Below are positions 23,874-32,709 of a DNA stretch of 64,000 nt, in pieces. Numbering within the stretch: position 1 is the stretch's first letter; every line of letters begins with the position of its first letter. Where the stretch lies: NCBI GenBank assembly GCA_046047615.1, contig JBJOHO010000083.1, positions 62,001 through 126,000 on the forward strand, given 5' to 3'. The notes under the pieces are model-generated. The model made no database searches and was not told where the DNA came from. It saw nothing but the letters and a program-made list of their open reading frames with translations. Made by a program: the position numbers and the translations under genes. The DNA comes from ZC4RG30 sp046047615. GTDB taxonomy: Bacteria; Pseudomonadota; Gammaproteobacteria; Steroidobacterales; Steroidobacteraceae.

Positions 23874-26800
23874 TCAGCCAGTGGGGTTCCCGCCCTTCAG
23901 CCGCTGGATCAGTCGGCTCACGTACTCCGGTGAACGGGTGTTGCGGGCGATCAGCACATACAGGGCCGGCACGACGAACATGGTCAGCGCCACCGCGAAG
24001 GTGGAACCGAAGAACACGGTCGCGCCGATGGAGCGGCGGCTTTCCGAGCCTGCGCCACTGGCCAGCATGAGCGGCAGCGCGCCCGCTGCGGTGGCGAGCG
24101 TGGTCATGAGGACCGGACGCAGGCGCACGGTCGCGGCTTCGATGACCGACTCCATGAACTCGCGCCCCTGGTCGCGCAACTGGTTGGCGAACTCCACCAC
24201 CAGGATGCCGTTCTTCGCCGCGATGCCGATCAGCATGATGGCGCCAATCTGGCTGAAGACGTTGATCGTCGAGTTGAACAGCCACAAGCCGATCGCCGCG
24301 CCCACCAGCGCCAGCGGCACCGCCGCCAGGATCACCACCGGGTGGATGAAGCTCTCGAACTGCGCGGCCAGCACCAGATAGACGATGACGAGCGCGAAGG
24401 CGAAGGTGAGGGCCAGACCACTGGCCGACTTCTTCAGTTCGCGGGACTCGCCGTTCCAGTCGTACTGCGCACCGCGGGGGGAAACCTCGCGGATCACGTC
24501 TTCCATGTAGGCGAGGGCTTCGCCCAGGGAGTAGTCCGGGGCGATGTTGGCGGTGATGGTCACCGCGCGCAGCCGGTTGAAGCGCTTGTACTCGGTCGGC
24601 GCGGCCGCCTCGTCGACGCTGACCAGGCTGGCCAGGGGGACCAGTTGCCGGGTCTTGTCCGAACGCACATAGATGTTGTCGAGATCGTCGACGCTGGCGC
24701 GCTGCTCGTCGCGCGCCTGCAGCAGTACGTTGTATTCGTCGCCGCCCATCAGGAAGGTGGTGACGACGCGCGAGCCGAGCATGGTCTCGAGCGCTCGGCC
24801 GACGTTGGTCAGCGAGACACCCAGATCGGCCGCCTTGTTGCGGTCGATGCCCACGTCGATCTGCGGCTTGCGCTCCTCGAAGTCGCTCTCCAGGTTGAAG
24901 AGCCGGGGATTGTCGGCCGCCCGGACCATCACCTTCTCGGCAAGTCCGGCCAACGCCGGGTACTCCGGGCCTTGCAGCACGATCTGGACGGGCTTCCCGC
25001 CACCGCCGATGCCACCGGGCGCATTGACCACCACGCGGGCACCGGCGACGTCCTGGGTGCGCGCGCGCAGCCGGGCGGCAATCTGCGCCACCGACTCCTT
25101 GCGGACCTCCCAGTCCTCCAGCGGCAACATCACCATGCCGGAGGACACCGCCGACTGGCGGTTGAAGTTGCCCGTGCGCTGGATGACACGCTTGGCGTTG
25201 CCACGCGCCACCTCGTCCTCGGCGATGGCCGCCACTGCCTGCAGCTGGCGCTCGGTGTATTGCAGGCTGGCGCCTTCGGGCCCGATGACCATGACCTGCA
25301 GTCGGCCGCGATCTTCGGCGGGCGCAAATTCCTGCTTGAGCTTGAGCACGTCCGCGGGCCAGCCGGCCACGAACAGGCTGATGAGCAAGGCCGCTCCGCC
25401 ACCGATCAGGCCGAAGGCCCAGGCGGGGCGCCGTCCCTGCAGCAGCCAGCGCAGCAGCGCGCCGTAGCCGTGCGCGAACTGGCGGAAATTGTGGTCCACC
25501 ATGTGGGCGAAGCGTCCGCGGTGCATGCCACCGGCAAACACCTTGGAGGTCATCATCGGCGTCAGCGTCAGCGCGATCAGCGCGGAGAACACCACGGCGG
25601 CCGCCACCATGATGCCGAACTCGCTGAACAGCCTGCCGATGTTGCCTTGCAGGTAGGAGATCGGCAGGAACACTGCAGTGAGGACGGCGGTGGTGGCAAT
25701 GACGGCGAAGCCGATTTCGCGGCTGCCGTTCATCGCCGCCAGCAGGGCAGGCTCGCCCTGCTCGATCCTGCGCACGATGTTCTCCAGCACGACGATGGCG
25801 TCGTCGACCACCAGACCGATGGCCAGCACCGCACCGAGCAGCGTGAGCGTATTGACCGAATAGCCGAGCACGGCCATGACGATGGTTGCGGCGAAGATCG
25901 AGACGGGAATGGTGACGGCAGGAATCACCGTGGCACGCAGGCTGCCGAGGAACAGGAAGATGACCACCAGCACGATCACCAGGGTTTCGCCGAGCGCGGT
26001 GACCACCTTCTTCATGGAGGCGAGGATGAACACCGAGTTGTCGATGTTGACCTCGACCTGGATGCCTTCCGGCAACGTGGCCTGCGCGCGCGCCAACTCT
26101 TCCTTGACCGCGGTGGCCACCTCCAGCACGTTGGCGGTGGACTGCGGCACGATGGGCATCATGATCGCCGGCATGCCGCTGGTGCGCGCCTCGCTGCGCT
26201 GGTTCTCGGCGGCAAGCTGCACCGTGGCGACGTCGCCCAGCCGCACCAGATAACCGTCTGCGCCGCGGGCGACCACCAGATTGCGGAAGTCATCCTCGGT
26301 CGACAGTGCCGTGCGCGTGCGCAGCGTGAATTCACGCTGCTGGGACTCGAGGCGGCCTGCGGGCAGTTCGACGTTCTCGGCGCGCAACGCCGCCTCGATG
26401 TCGCTGATGGCCACCTGGCGCGCAGCGAGCGCGGCACGGTCGAGCCAGATGCGCATCGCGTAGCGGCGGCCACCGTACATGAACACATTGGCGACGCCAG
26501 GCACCGCCGAGAAGCGGTCGACGAGATAGCGCTCGGCATAATCCGTCAGTTGCAGCGAATCGAGCGTGCTGCTGCTGAGGATGAGGTAGAGCACGGGGTC
26601 GGCGCTGTCGCTCACCTTGCTGATCTGCGGTGGATCAGCCTCCTCCGGCAGGCGCGCCTGTACGCGCGCCACGCGATCGCGTACGTCGTTGGCGGCGGAT
26701 TCGATGTCCCGCCCGGTGACGAACTCGATGTTGATCGACGAGCTCTCGTCGCGGCTGTTGGAGGTGAGTTTGTCGATGCCCTCGATGCCGGCGAGCTCGT

Positions 26801-27005
26801 TCTCCAGCACCTGGGTGATGCGGGTCTCGACCACGGTGGCGTTGGCACCGCGGTAGTTCACGCTGACGCCCACGACAGGCTGGGTGATGTCGGGATACTC
26901 GCGCACCGGCAGCCGCAGTGCCGCCATGATGCCCAGCAGCAGCAGCAGCAACGACAGGACGGTCGCGAAGACCGGCCGGCGGATGGACAGGTCGGAGATC
27001 GTCAT
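23874..27005 (-). CDS. RND efflux pump permease (HAE1/AcrB-like)
   Basis: A 1043-residue inner-membrane proton-driven exporter. The N-terminus ISDLSIRRPVFATVLSLL and following helices match AcrB-type pumps. The proton-relay Asp pair is in LAIGLVVDDAIVVLENI (TM4). Two large periplasmic loops and a second six-helix half ending with GATVFFGSTFAVALTMFVVP complete the pump. It belongs to the MexF/MdtB-like branch of multidrug exporters rather than the metal (CusA) branch; the substrate is unknown. Its ATG overlaps the adaptor gene's stop by 4 bp. No outer-membrane TolC-like partner is in the window. Confidence 0.95.
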   Translation of the reverse strand: MTISDLSIRRPVFATVLSLLLLLLGIMAALRLPVREYPDITQPVVGVSVNYRGANATVVETRITQVLENELAGIEGIDKLTSNSRDESSSINIEFVTGRDIESAANDVRDRVARVQARLPEEADPPQISKVSDSADPVLYLILSSSTLDSLQLTDYAERYLVDRFSAVPGVANVFMYGGRRYAMRIWLDRAALAARQVAISDIEAALRAENVELPAGRLESQQREFTLRTRTALSTEDDFRNLVVARGADGYLVRLGDVATVQLAAENQRSEARTSGMPAIMMPIVPQSTANVLEVATAVKEELARAQATLPEGIQVEVNIDNSVFILASMKKVVTALGETLVIVLVVIFLFLGSLRATVIPAVTIPVSIFAATIVMAVLGYSVNTLTLLGAVLAIGLVVDDAIVVLENIVRRIEQGEPALLAAMNGSREIGFAVIATTAVLTAVFLPISYLQGNIGRLFSEFGIMVAAAVVFSALIALTLTPMMTSKVFAGGMHRGRFAHMVDHNFRQFAHGYGALLRWLLQGRRPAWAFGLIGGGAALLISLFVAGWPADVLKLKQEFAPAEDRGRLQVMVIGPEGASLQYTERQLQAVAAIAEDEVARGNAKRVIQRTGNFNRQSAVSSGMVMLPLEDWEVRKESVAQIAARLRARTQDVAGARVVVNAPGGIGGGGKPVQIVLQGPEYPALAGLAEKVMVRAADNPRLFNLESDFEERKPQIDVGIDRNKAADLGVSLTNVGRALETMLGSRVVTTFLMGGDEYNVLLQARDEQRASVDDLDNIYVRSDKTRQLVPLASLVSVDEAAAPTEYKRFNRLRAVTITANIAPDYSLGEALAYMEDVIREVSPRGAQYDWNGESRELKKSASGLALTFAFALVIVYLVLAAQFESFIHPVVILAAVPLALVGAAIGLWLFNSTINVFSQIGAIMLIGIAAKNGILVVEFANQLRDQGREFMESVIEAATVRLRPVLMTTLATAAGALPLMLASGAGSESRRSIGATVFFGSTFAVALTMFVVPALYVLIARNTRSPEYVSRLIQRLKGGNPTG

Positions 27006-28147
27006 GCGGATTCCACCTCGCGCACGGGCGCACCGTCACGCAGCCGGATGGTGCCTTCCACCACGACGTGCTCACCCTCGCGCAGCCCTTCCAGGACCTC
27101 GACGCGGCCCGGCTGCCGGCGGCCGATGCGGACCTCCCGCTTGCTGGCCTTGCCGCCGTCGGTCACGTAGACGAACTGCCGCGCCTGCTCGGGCACGAGT
27201 GCCTCCTCAGGCACCACGACGGCGTTGCGCTGCTCGGAGGCCATGCGCACGGTCATGAACATGCCGGGCTTGAGCAGGCCTTCCGTGTTGGGAAGGACGG
27301 CGCGGACCATGACCGAGCGCGACGTGGGGTCGATGCGCGGATCGACGCTGCCCACCTTGCCGACGAAATGGCGTCCCGCCCAAGCCGTGGTGCTGGCCGT
27401 GATCGGCGCGCCGGTGCGCACCACCGGCAGGTTGACGTCCGGCACGGCGAAGTCGACCTTCACGGCGCTCGTGTCGTCGAGCGTCGTCACCACGGTGCCC
27501 GGGTTGATCAGGGTGCCGACACTGATGCGGCGCAAGCCGACACGGCCGGCGAAGGGCGCGCGGATGTAGGTGTCAGCGAGCCGCGCTCGCGCAGCAGCCA
27601 CCCGCGCCTCGTTGGCCTTCATGGCCGCCTCGAGCTGGTCGTACTGCGCCCGCGACAGCGATTGGCTGGCCAGCAATTCCTTGCTGCGGTTGAACTGGTT
27701 GACACTGTTGCCATAGTCGGCCGTGGCCACGGCGAGGTCGGCGCTGGCCTGCGCGCGATCGAGCTCGACCAGGACCTGGCCGGCATCGACACGCTGTCCG
27801 TCCTGGAAATGGATGGCCGTCACCATGTTGGTGACTTTCGTGGTGACGTTGACGGCCTCGTTGGCCACTGCGGTGCCGATGGCCTCGATGGCAATGTCGA
27901 GGGTCTCGCGACGGGCCACCGCCGTGATCACCGGGACGGGCTGCGATGTGCCAGCACCCGGACCCCGCGCACCGGGACCGCCTGCCGCAGGCCCCCCTGC
28001 CGCAGCCGCCCCTGCGCCAGGGGCCGCACCGGGCCGTCCGGAGGGGGCAGCCGGCGCAGCATGCTGGGTGGCATAAGTGGCCCAACCCACCGCAACCAAG
28101 GCGACCAGGACACTGGTGATGGTGATGACGTTGCGCGTGTCGGCCAT
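27002..28147 (-). CDS. RND efflux periplasmic adaptor (membrane fusion protein)
   Basis: A 381-residue HlyD/AcrA-like adaptor linking the pump to an outer-membrane channel. It has an N-terminal membrane anchor (ITITSVLVALVAVGWATYA), then an unusual Ala/Gly/Pro-rich linker (about residues 28-65). The biotinyl-lipoyl half-motif QDGQRVDAGQVLVELD and helical hairpin with QYDQLEAAMKANEARVAAARA follow, then YIRAPFAGRVGLRRISVG and beta-barrel LLKPGMFMTVRM. Start ATG 28147 follows a region of overlapping palindromes. It is coupled to the pump by an ATGA overlap. Confidence 0.94.
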   Translation of the reverse strand: MADTRNVITITSVLVALVAVGWATYATQHAAPAAPSGRPGAAPGAGAAAAGGPAAGGPGARGPGAGTSQPVPVITAVARRETLDIAIEAIGTAVANEAVNVTTKVTNMVTAIHFQDGQRVDAGQVLVELDRAQASADLAVATADYGNSVNQFNRSKELLASQSLSRAQYDQLEAAMKANEARVAAARARLADTYIRAPFAGRVGLRRISVGTLINPGTVVTTLDDTSAVKVDFAVPDVNLPVVRTGAPITASTTAWAGRHFVGKVGSVDPRIDPTSRSVMVRAVLPNTEGLLKPGMFMTVRMASEQRNAVVVPEEALVPEQARQFVYVTDGGKASKREVRIGRRQPGRVEVLEGLREGEHVVVEGTIRLRDGAPVREVESA

Positions 28148-28170
28148 GTTGTGTGCAGTGTCCCGGCGTA

Positions 28171-28199
28171 TGCGATGCGGAAGTATCGCACCGCGGTGC
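28171..28199. promoter_or_regulatory. Overlapping inverted repeats upstream of the RND adaptor gene
   Basis: TGCGAT (28171-28176), 8 nt, then ATCGCA (28185-28190) is a perfect inverted repeat. It overlaps a second perfect 12-bp palindrome, GCACCGCGGTGC (28188-28199). A minus-strand GATACT hexamer (28182-28187) within the first repeat could be the -10 of the efflux operon. The layout suits repressor binding over the promoter; no regulator gene is adjacent. Confidence 0.4.
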
Positions 28200-28285
28200 T
28201 CATCCACCTAGCCGGACGACGCGCCGATTGCCGTGTTTTCAGGGCTTTTCCGTCAGCCCTGGCGACAGTGGGCCGAGCCGGGAAC

Positions 28286-29434
28286 TCATTGCCTTGGGCG
28301 CGGTCTTTGTTGGTTGGCCGACAGTTCCAGCAGTGTTGCCAAAGCGCCTTCGAGCACAGCAGCGTCGGCCGGTGCCAGCGCAACATCAAGCCACCAGACC
28401 GCGGCCGTGCCTCTCCGCGCATCCGCGTACAGCACGATGCTTTTTCCTGCGTACGACCACGCCTCAGGTGTTCCATTGCCAGTTGCTGCCACACGCAGCA
28501 ACAGACCCTGTTGCGGCGCAAGCGGCATGGTCCGTGCCAGCGCTCCGCGCAGCTGTGGCCCGGGCCCTGCCGGAATCGACATGCGCGGATCGCCGCCGGC
28601 CAGCCACACCGCCAGTGCCAGCCAATCCTCGGCCTCGGCCCGCGCACAACAGTGCATCAAGGGACGGCCTCGCGGCCGGTCGAGGGCAAGCTGCAGGCCG
28701 CCCAACTGCCACGGCGTCCAGACGTGTTCCTGCAGCAGTTCCGTCAGGGGCATCCCCGCCGCGCGTTCCAGCCAGGCCGCGAGCAACTGCAGATTGGCTG
28801 GCGACGCCTGATGGTGGCTGCCGGGCGGGTACACCATGCGCGTCGCGAGCGCCGCACGCAGCACATCGGGACCAGCTGCCAGCCGGGACCGGGCGCTGAA
28901 GGGATCGAATGGCAGGTGCCGGGGAGTTGCCAGTCCGCTGCCATGCCATGCCAGCTGGCGCGGTGTGATGCTGGCGCGGGCATCGTCCTGCCATTCAGGA
29001 AACAGGGGGCCGAGCGGCACATCCAGCGCGCTGATGGGGAGCTCGCCGCGCAGGACCAGGCGGTCAAGCAGGGGCAACAGCCACAGCGCGACCAGCGCAT
29101 CGCCCCCCAGCGCATCGTCGGACCCACCACCGCGCGTCGGCCAGTGCGCGACGCCGTGGCCGCGACGCCAGGTGAGCAGCATGCGTGTGGGCTGCGCGCG
29201 GGCCAGCGACGCCACGGCAGGCTGCAATGTCTCGTCGGCGGGGGCATCACGCAGCGCGAGACCCGCCCCCTGCAGCGTGAGGCGGGCGCCCGGCAGTGCC
29301 TCCGGCGCAGCAGGGGCTGCAGCGTTCCACGCCAGCGCGCGTTGCCAGTAGGGCCAATGGCCGGCAAGGCTGCCAGCAGCCAGCGCGCCCAGCACGAGCA
29401 GAACCAGGGCAACGAGGATGAAGCTGCGCTGCAT
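28286..29434 (-). CDS. Serine beta-lactamase-like protein lacking the SXXK lysine
   Basis: 382 residues with an N-terminal membrane anchor or signal (FILVALVLLVLGALAAGSLAG). The rest follows the class C beta-lactamase/esterase pattern: a domain ending LVLRGELPISALDVPLGPLFPEW, then ITPRQLAWHGSGL, PPGSHHQASPANLQLLAAWLE and SYAGKSIVLYADARRG. Where the catalytic SXXK should be the sequence reads GSDDALGGD with no lysine, and the YXN motif is replaced by ASPAN. It is therefore probably inactive as a hydrolase and may bind envelope ligands. It diverges from glgA with only a 28-bp gap. Confidence 0.7.
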   Translation of the reverse strand: MQRSFILVALVLLVLGALAAGSLAGHWPYWQRALAWNAAAPAAPEALPGARLTLQGAGLALRDAPADETLQPAVASLARAQPTRMLLTWRRGHGVAHWPTRGGGSDDALGGDALVALWLLPLLDRLVLRGELPISALDVPLGPLFPEWQDDARASITPRQLAWHGSGLATPRHLPFDPFSARSRLAAGPDVLRAALATRMVYPPGSHHQASPANLQLLAAWLERAAGMPLTELLQEHVWTPWQLGGLQLALDRPRGRPLMHCCARAEAEDWLALAVWLAGGDPRMSIPAGPGPQLRGALARTMPLAPQQGLLLRVAATGNGTPEAWSYAGKSIVLYADARRGTAAVWWLDVALAPADAAVLEGALATLLELSANQQRPRPRQ

Positions 29435-29450
29435 GCCGCGATGATAGCGC

Positions 29451-29456
29451 TACACT
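29451..29456 (+). promoter_or_regulatory. -10 element of glgA, leaderless geometry
   Basis: TACACT ends exactly 6 nt before ATG 29463, so +1 falls on the start codon. There is no ribosome-binding site in the 28-bp divergent gap. The -35 is not evident. Confidence 0.45.
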
Positions 29457-29462
29457 TGCGCC

Positions 29463-30935
29463 ATGCCCCTGCGCATCTGTTTCATCGCCTCCGAAGTCGC
29501 GCCGTTGGCCAAGGCCGGCGGGCTCGCCGACGTTGCCGGCGCACTGGCGAAATACCTGCATGCCGCGGGTCACGACATCCGCGTCTTCATGCCCTTGTAC
29601 CGGCAGGTGGACCTGGCACAGCTCGAACACTGGCCTGTGGATTTCCTGCAGGACAAGTCGGTGCAACTGGGGCCACACCTGTTCCGCTATGCGGTGCACA
29701 CAGCGCGGCTGCCGGGCTCGCAGGCCATGATCTACCTGATCGACTGCCCTGCACTGTTCGATCGCGGCACCCTCTACAGCAACGCGCCGGACGAGCACCT
29801 GCGCTTCATCGCCCTGACCCACGCCAGCCTGCAGTGCTGCCAGCACATGGGCTTCCAGCCGCAGATCCTGCATTGCAACGACTGGCACACGGCGCTTGCG
29901 CCACTGCTCCTGAAGACTGTCTTTGCCTGGGACCGCCTGTTCCATGGGACCCGCAGCCTGCTGACCTTGCACAACCTCGGCTACCAGGGCCAGTTCGGCA
30001 TCGACCGGGCGCAGGACACCGGCCTGGGCGCCGGCGTCGCGCAACTGGACTACCACGAGACCAGCCGCGGCTGCATCAACCCGCTCAAGGAGGGCATCCT
30101 GCATGCCCACCATGTCAGCACCGTCAGCCCGGGATACGCGCGCGAGATCCAGACGGCAGAACACGGCTGGGGCCTCGATGGCGTGCTGCGCCAGCGTGCG
30201 GGCAGTCTCAGTGGCATCCTCAACGGCGTTGATTACGAGGACTGGGATCCGCGGCACGACCGTTTCCTGCCGCGGCACTGGCGTTATGACGCCGGGCGCC
30301 TCGACCGCAAGGCCGGCGTCAAGACACTGCTGCTGCAGCGTCTGGGACTCGAGGACCAGGGCCGCCGGCCGCTGGCCGGCATCATCAGCCGCATGACCTC
30401 GCAGAAGGGTTTCGACCTGCTGTTCGAGGCCTTGCCGGCGCTGCTGGCGGCGCGGGACTTCAGCCTCGCCGTGCTCGGCAGCGGCGACGCCCACTACGAA
30501 GACTTCTTTGCCGACCTCGCCCGGCGCTGGCCGGGTCGCGTCGCGTTCCATCGCGGCTACAACGAAGAGCTCTCCCACTGGATCGAAGCCGGCAGCGACC
30601 TGTTCATCATGCCGTCGCGCTATGAGCCCTGCGGCCTGAACCAGATGTACAGCCTGCGTTATGGCACGGTGCCCGTGGTCCGCAGGACGGGCGGGCTTGC
30701 CGATTCTGTCCAGCACTTCGACCCGGTCAGGGGCGAAGGCACCGGCGTGGTGTTCGAGCACTATGACGCCGGCGGCGTGCGCTGGGGCATCGAGACCGCA
30801 CTGGAGTGGTACGCCCGGCCTGCGCTCTGGCAGCGCCTGGTGCGCAACGGCATGCGCCAGGACTACTCGTGGCAGAGGCAGGTCGGCGCGTACGAGGCGC
30901 TGTACACGCAAATGCTGCACACACGCGTCCCATGA
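29463..30935 (+). CDS. glgA: Glycogen synthase GlgA (ADP-glucose dependent)
   Basis: A 490-residue GT5 enzyme adding glucose from ADP-glucose to growing alpha-1,4-glucan. The N-terminal substrate loop KAGGLADV has the ADP-glucose lysine (Lys17). HCNDWHTAL and STVSPGYAREIQT are family blocks. The C-terminal motif is PSRYEPCGLNQMYSLRYGTVPVVRRTGGLADSV with the retaining-GT EX7E glutamates. It works with GlgC, GlgB, GlgP, MalQ and GH57 encoded within 13 kb. Its stop overlaps a GT2 gene by 4 bp, an unusual partner. Confidence 0.97.
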   Translation: MPLRICFIASEVAPLAKAGGLADVAGALAKYLHAAGHDIRVFMPLYRQVDLAQLEHWPVDFLQDKSVQLGPHLFRYAVHTARLPGSQAMIYLIDCPALFDRGTLYSNAPDEHLRFIALTHASLQCCQHMGFQPQILHCNDWHTALAPLLLKTVFAWDRLFHGTRSLLTLHNLGYQGQFGIDRAQDTGLGAGVAQLDYHETSRGCINPLKEGILHAHHVSTVSPGYAREIQTAEHGWGLDGVLRQRAGSLSGILNGVDYEDWDPRHDRFLPRHWRYDAGRLDRKAGVKTLLLQRLGLEDQGRRPLAGIISRMTSQKGFDLLFEALPALLAARDFSLAVLGSGDAHYEDFFADLARRWPGRVAFHRGYNEELSHWIEAGSDLFIMPSRYEPCGLNQMYSLRYGTVPVVRRTGGLADSVQHFDPVRGEGTGVVFEHYDAGGVRWGIETALEWYARPALWQRLVRNGMRQDYSWQRQVGAYEALYTQMLHTRVP

Positions 30936-31891
30936 CGGCGGCGGCGCGGCCCAGCGGCCGGGAGTTCTGCCTGGGGTGCGTGGTCCCTGCCTACAACGAG
31001 GCGGCACTGATCGGAGACTTCCTGCCAGCACTGGCCGAGGCCCTTGGCACGCTGGCGGCCGAGGTGAAGATCATGGTCGTCGACGATGGCAGCCGCGACG
31101 CCACCGGCGAGATCGTCCGGAGCTTGTCCGGCAGCCTGCCGCTGCGCTACCTGGGCCTGTCGCGCAACTTCGGCAAGGAGGCGGCGCTGCAGGCCGGGCT
31201 CGACCATTGCGACGCGGACTGTGTCCTGTTGATCGATGCCGACTTCCAGCACCCGCTGGCGGTGATCGGCGCCATGGTCGAGCGCTGGCGCGACGGGGTC
31301 GACATGGTCTACGCGATCAAGTCGCACCGCGAGGCGGAGTCGCGCCGCAAGCGCTGGGGCACGCGCGTGTTCTACAAGATCGTGTCCGGGCAGCGCGGCG
31401 TGGACATCCCTCCGGATGCCGGTGATTTCCGGCTCCTCGACCGCAGGGTGGTGCTCGCCTTGCGCGCACTCCCGGAACGCTCGCGGTTCATGAAAGGCCT
31501 CTACGCCTGGGTCGGTTTCCGCAGCGAAGGACTCAGGGTGGACATGCCGCCGCGACCGGCGGGCGAGAGCAAGTTCGACACGCGCGGACTTGCACGCCTC
31601 GCCGCCACGGGAGTGACGGCCTTCTCCGTCAAGCCGCTGAGGATGGTGATGCTGGTCGGGCTCCTCGTGTCGCTCGTGTCGATGCTGATGGCCGGCTGGA
31701 TCGTGTTCGAACGTCTGTTCCTGGGACAGGACATTCCCGGCTTCGCCACGCTGGGCGCCGCGATCTTCTTTCTCGCAGGCGTGCAACTGGTGGGGCTCGG
31801 CATCGTCGGTGAGTACGTCGGGCGCATCTTCGAAGAGGTCAAGCAGCGACCACGCTATCTGGTGGCCGAGGACAGCGGCGATCCGCGATGA
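30932..31891 (+). CDS. GT2 family glycosyltransferase (DPM1/ArnC/GtrB-like)
   Basis: A 319-residue membrane glycosyltransferase, likely using a nucleotide sugar and a polyprenyl-phosphate acceptor. The GT-A domain starts CVVPAYNEAALIGDFLPAL. It carries the nucleotide-binding VVDDGSRD, the metal-binding DXD-type DADFQHP, and GDFRLLDRRVV. A conserved KGLYAWVGF is followed by two C-terminal helices (about residues 235-260 and 270-295) as in ArnC/GtrB. It starts inside the glgA stop (ATGA) and its own stop overlaps the YdjC gene. A lipid-linked sugar role is inferred from fold and partner. Confidence 0.9.
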   Translation: MTAAARPSGREFCLGCVVPAYNEAALIGDFLPALAEALGTLAAEVKIMVVDDGSRDATGEIVRSLSGSLPLRYLGLSRNFGKEAALQAGLDHCDADCVLLIDADFQHPLAVIGAMVERWRDGVDMVYAIKSHREAESRRKRWGTRVFYKIVSGQRGVDIPPDAGDFRLLDRRVVLALRALPERSRFMKGLYAWVGFRSEGLRVDMPPRPAGESKFDTRGLARLAATGVTAFSVKPLRMVMLVGLLVSLVSMLMAGWIVFERLFLGQDIPGFATLGAAIFFLAGVQLVGLGIVGEYVGRIFEEVKQRPRYLVAEDSGDPR

Positions 31892-32709
31892 CGCGCATCA
31901 CGCTGTGCGCCGATGACTTCGGCCTGACTGCAGCGGCCTGCCGCTCGATCCTTGAACTGGCCCGGTGCGGCGCACTCAGCGCCACCAGCTGCTGCGTCGA
32001 TGGTGAGGCGCTTCCCGAATACCTCGACGCCTTGCGCGGGCTTCGGCCCACGCTGGGCGTGGGCCTGCACCTGGACCTGACCACGCCCCGCCCGCAGGCA
32101 CCTCACCGCCCGCTGCGGCAGTGGCTGCTTGCCACCACGCTGCACCTGCCATCCAGCCACGGCAGGGCAGCACTCGCCCGCCTCGATGCCGAGATCGATC
32201 GCCAGTTCGACCGTTTCGAGACGCTGTTCGGCGCTGCGCCAGACCACGTGGACGGACATGAACATGTCCATCAACTGCCCGGCATCCGGGAGCGCCTGAT
32301 CCAGCGCCTGCAGCAGCGGTACGGCACGACGGTCGCCGTGCGCAGCACCCGTCCACGACGCTGGCGCGGCCCCAAGGCGGCAGTCATCGCGGCCTTGGGT
32401 GGCAGCGCGCTGTTGCGCGTGGCGGCTGCGCAGGGCCTGGCCTGCAACACGGATTTCGCCGGAGCCTACGACCTGCGGAGCACCGAAGGGTATCTGCAGC
32501 GCCTTGAACGCTGGCTCACCGGCATGCCTGACGGCGGCCTGCTGATGTGCCACCCGGAGACGGGCGCAGACGCGCTGCCGGCCCGCAGACACGAACACCA
32601 GGTATTGGCGTCAGCGCAGTGGCAGCAACTGCGGACCAGGCTCGACGTGACGCTGGCACCGCGCTGGGGCGCGGACCGCGGGCGACTAGCGGAAGGGCAC
32701 GCTGCCTGA
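31888..32709 (+). CDS. ChbG/YdjC-family carbohydrate deacetylase
   Basis: A 273-residue deacetylase fold (ChbG/HpnK group). The metal-site ADDFG is at residues 8-12, the catalytic/metal His cluster DGHEHVH is near 122-128, and a late His lies in LMCHPETGAD. Family enzymes remove acetyl groups from small N-acetyl sugars, or act in hopanoid synthesis (HpnK). With the coupled GT2 gene, it may deacetylate a lipid-linked sugar. Its 3' end overlaps the convergent LEA14-like gene by 24 bp. Confidence 0.88.
   Translation: MTRITLCADDFGLTAAACRSILELARCGALSATSCCVDGEALPEYLDALRGLRPTLGVGLHLDLTTPRPQAPHRPLRQWLLATTLHLPSSHGRAALARLDAEIDRQFDRFETLFGAAPDHVDGHEHVHQLPGIRERLIQRLQQRYGTTVAVRSTRPRRWRGPKAAVIAALGGSALLRVAAAQGLACNTDFAGAYDLRSTEGYLQRLERWLTGMPDGGLLMCHPETGADALPARRHEHQVLASAQWQQLRTRLDVTLAPRWGADRGRLAEGHAA

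Noticed and set aside
24342..27170. A 942-residue plus-strand open frame opposite the RND pump
   Set aside because: Antisense shadow of the pump gene, with His/Gln/Arg/Asp-biased low-complexity content and no family motif.
28240..28261. Hairpin CAGGGCT-N8-AGCCCTG after the serine-hydrolase-like gene as a terminator
   Set aside because: In the direction needed (minus) it is followed by AAAAC, not a U-tract; the T-run is on the wrong side.
27068..30232. A 1054-residue plus-strand open frame crossing the adaptor, the serine-hydrolase-like gene and glgA
   Set aside because: It spans several real genes and intergenic regions in other frames, with composition typical of a chance frame.
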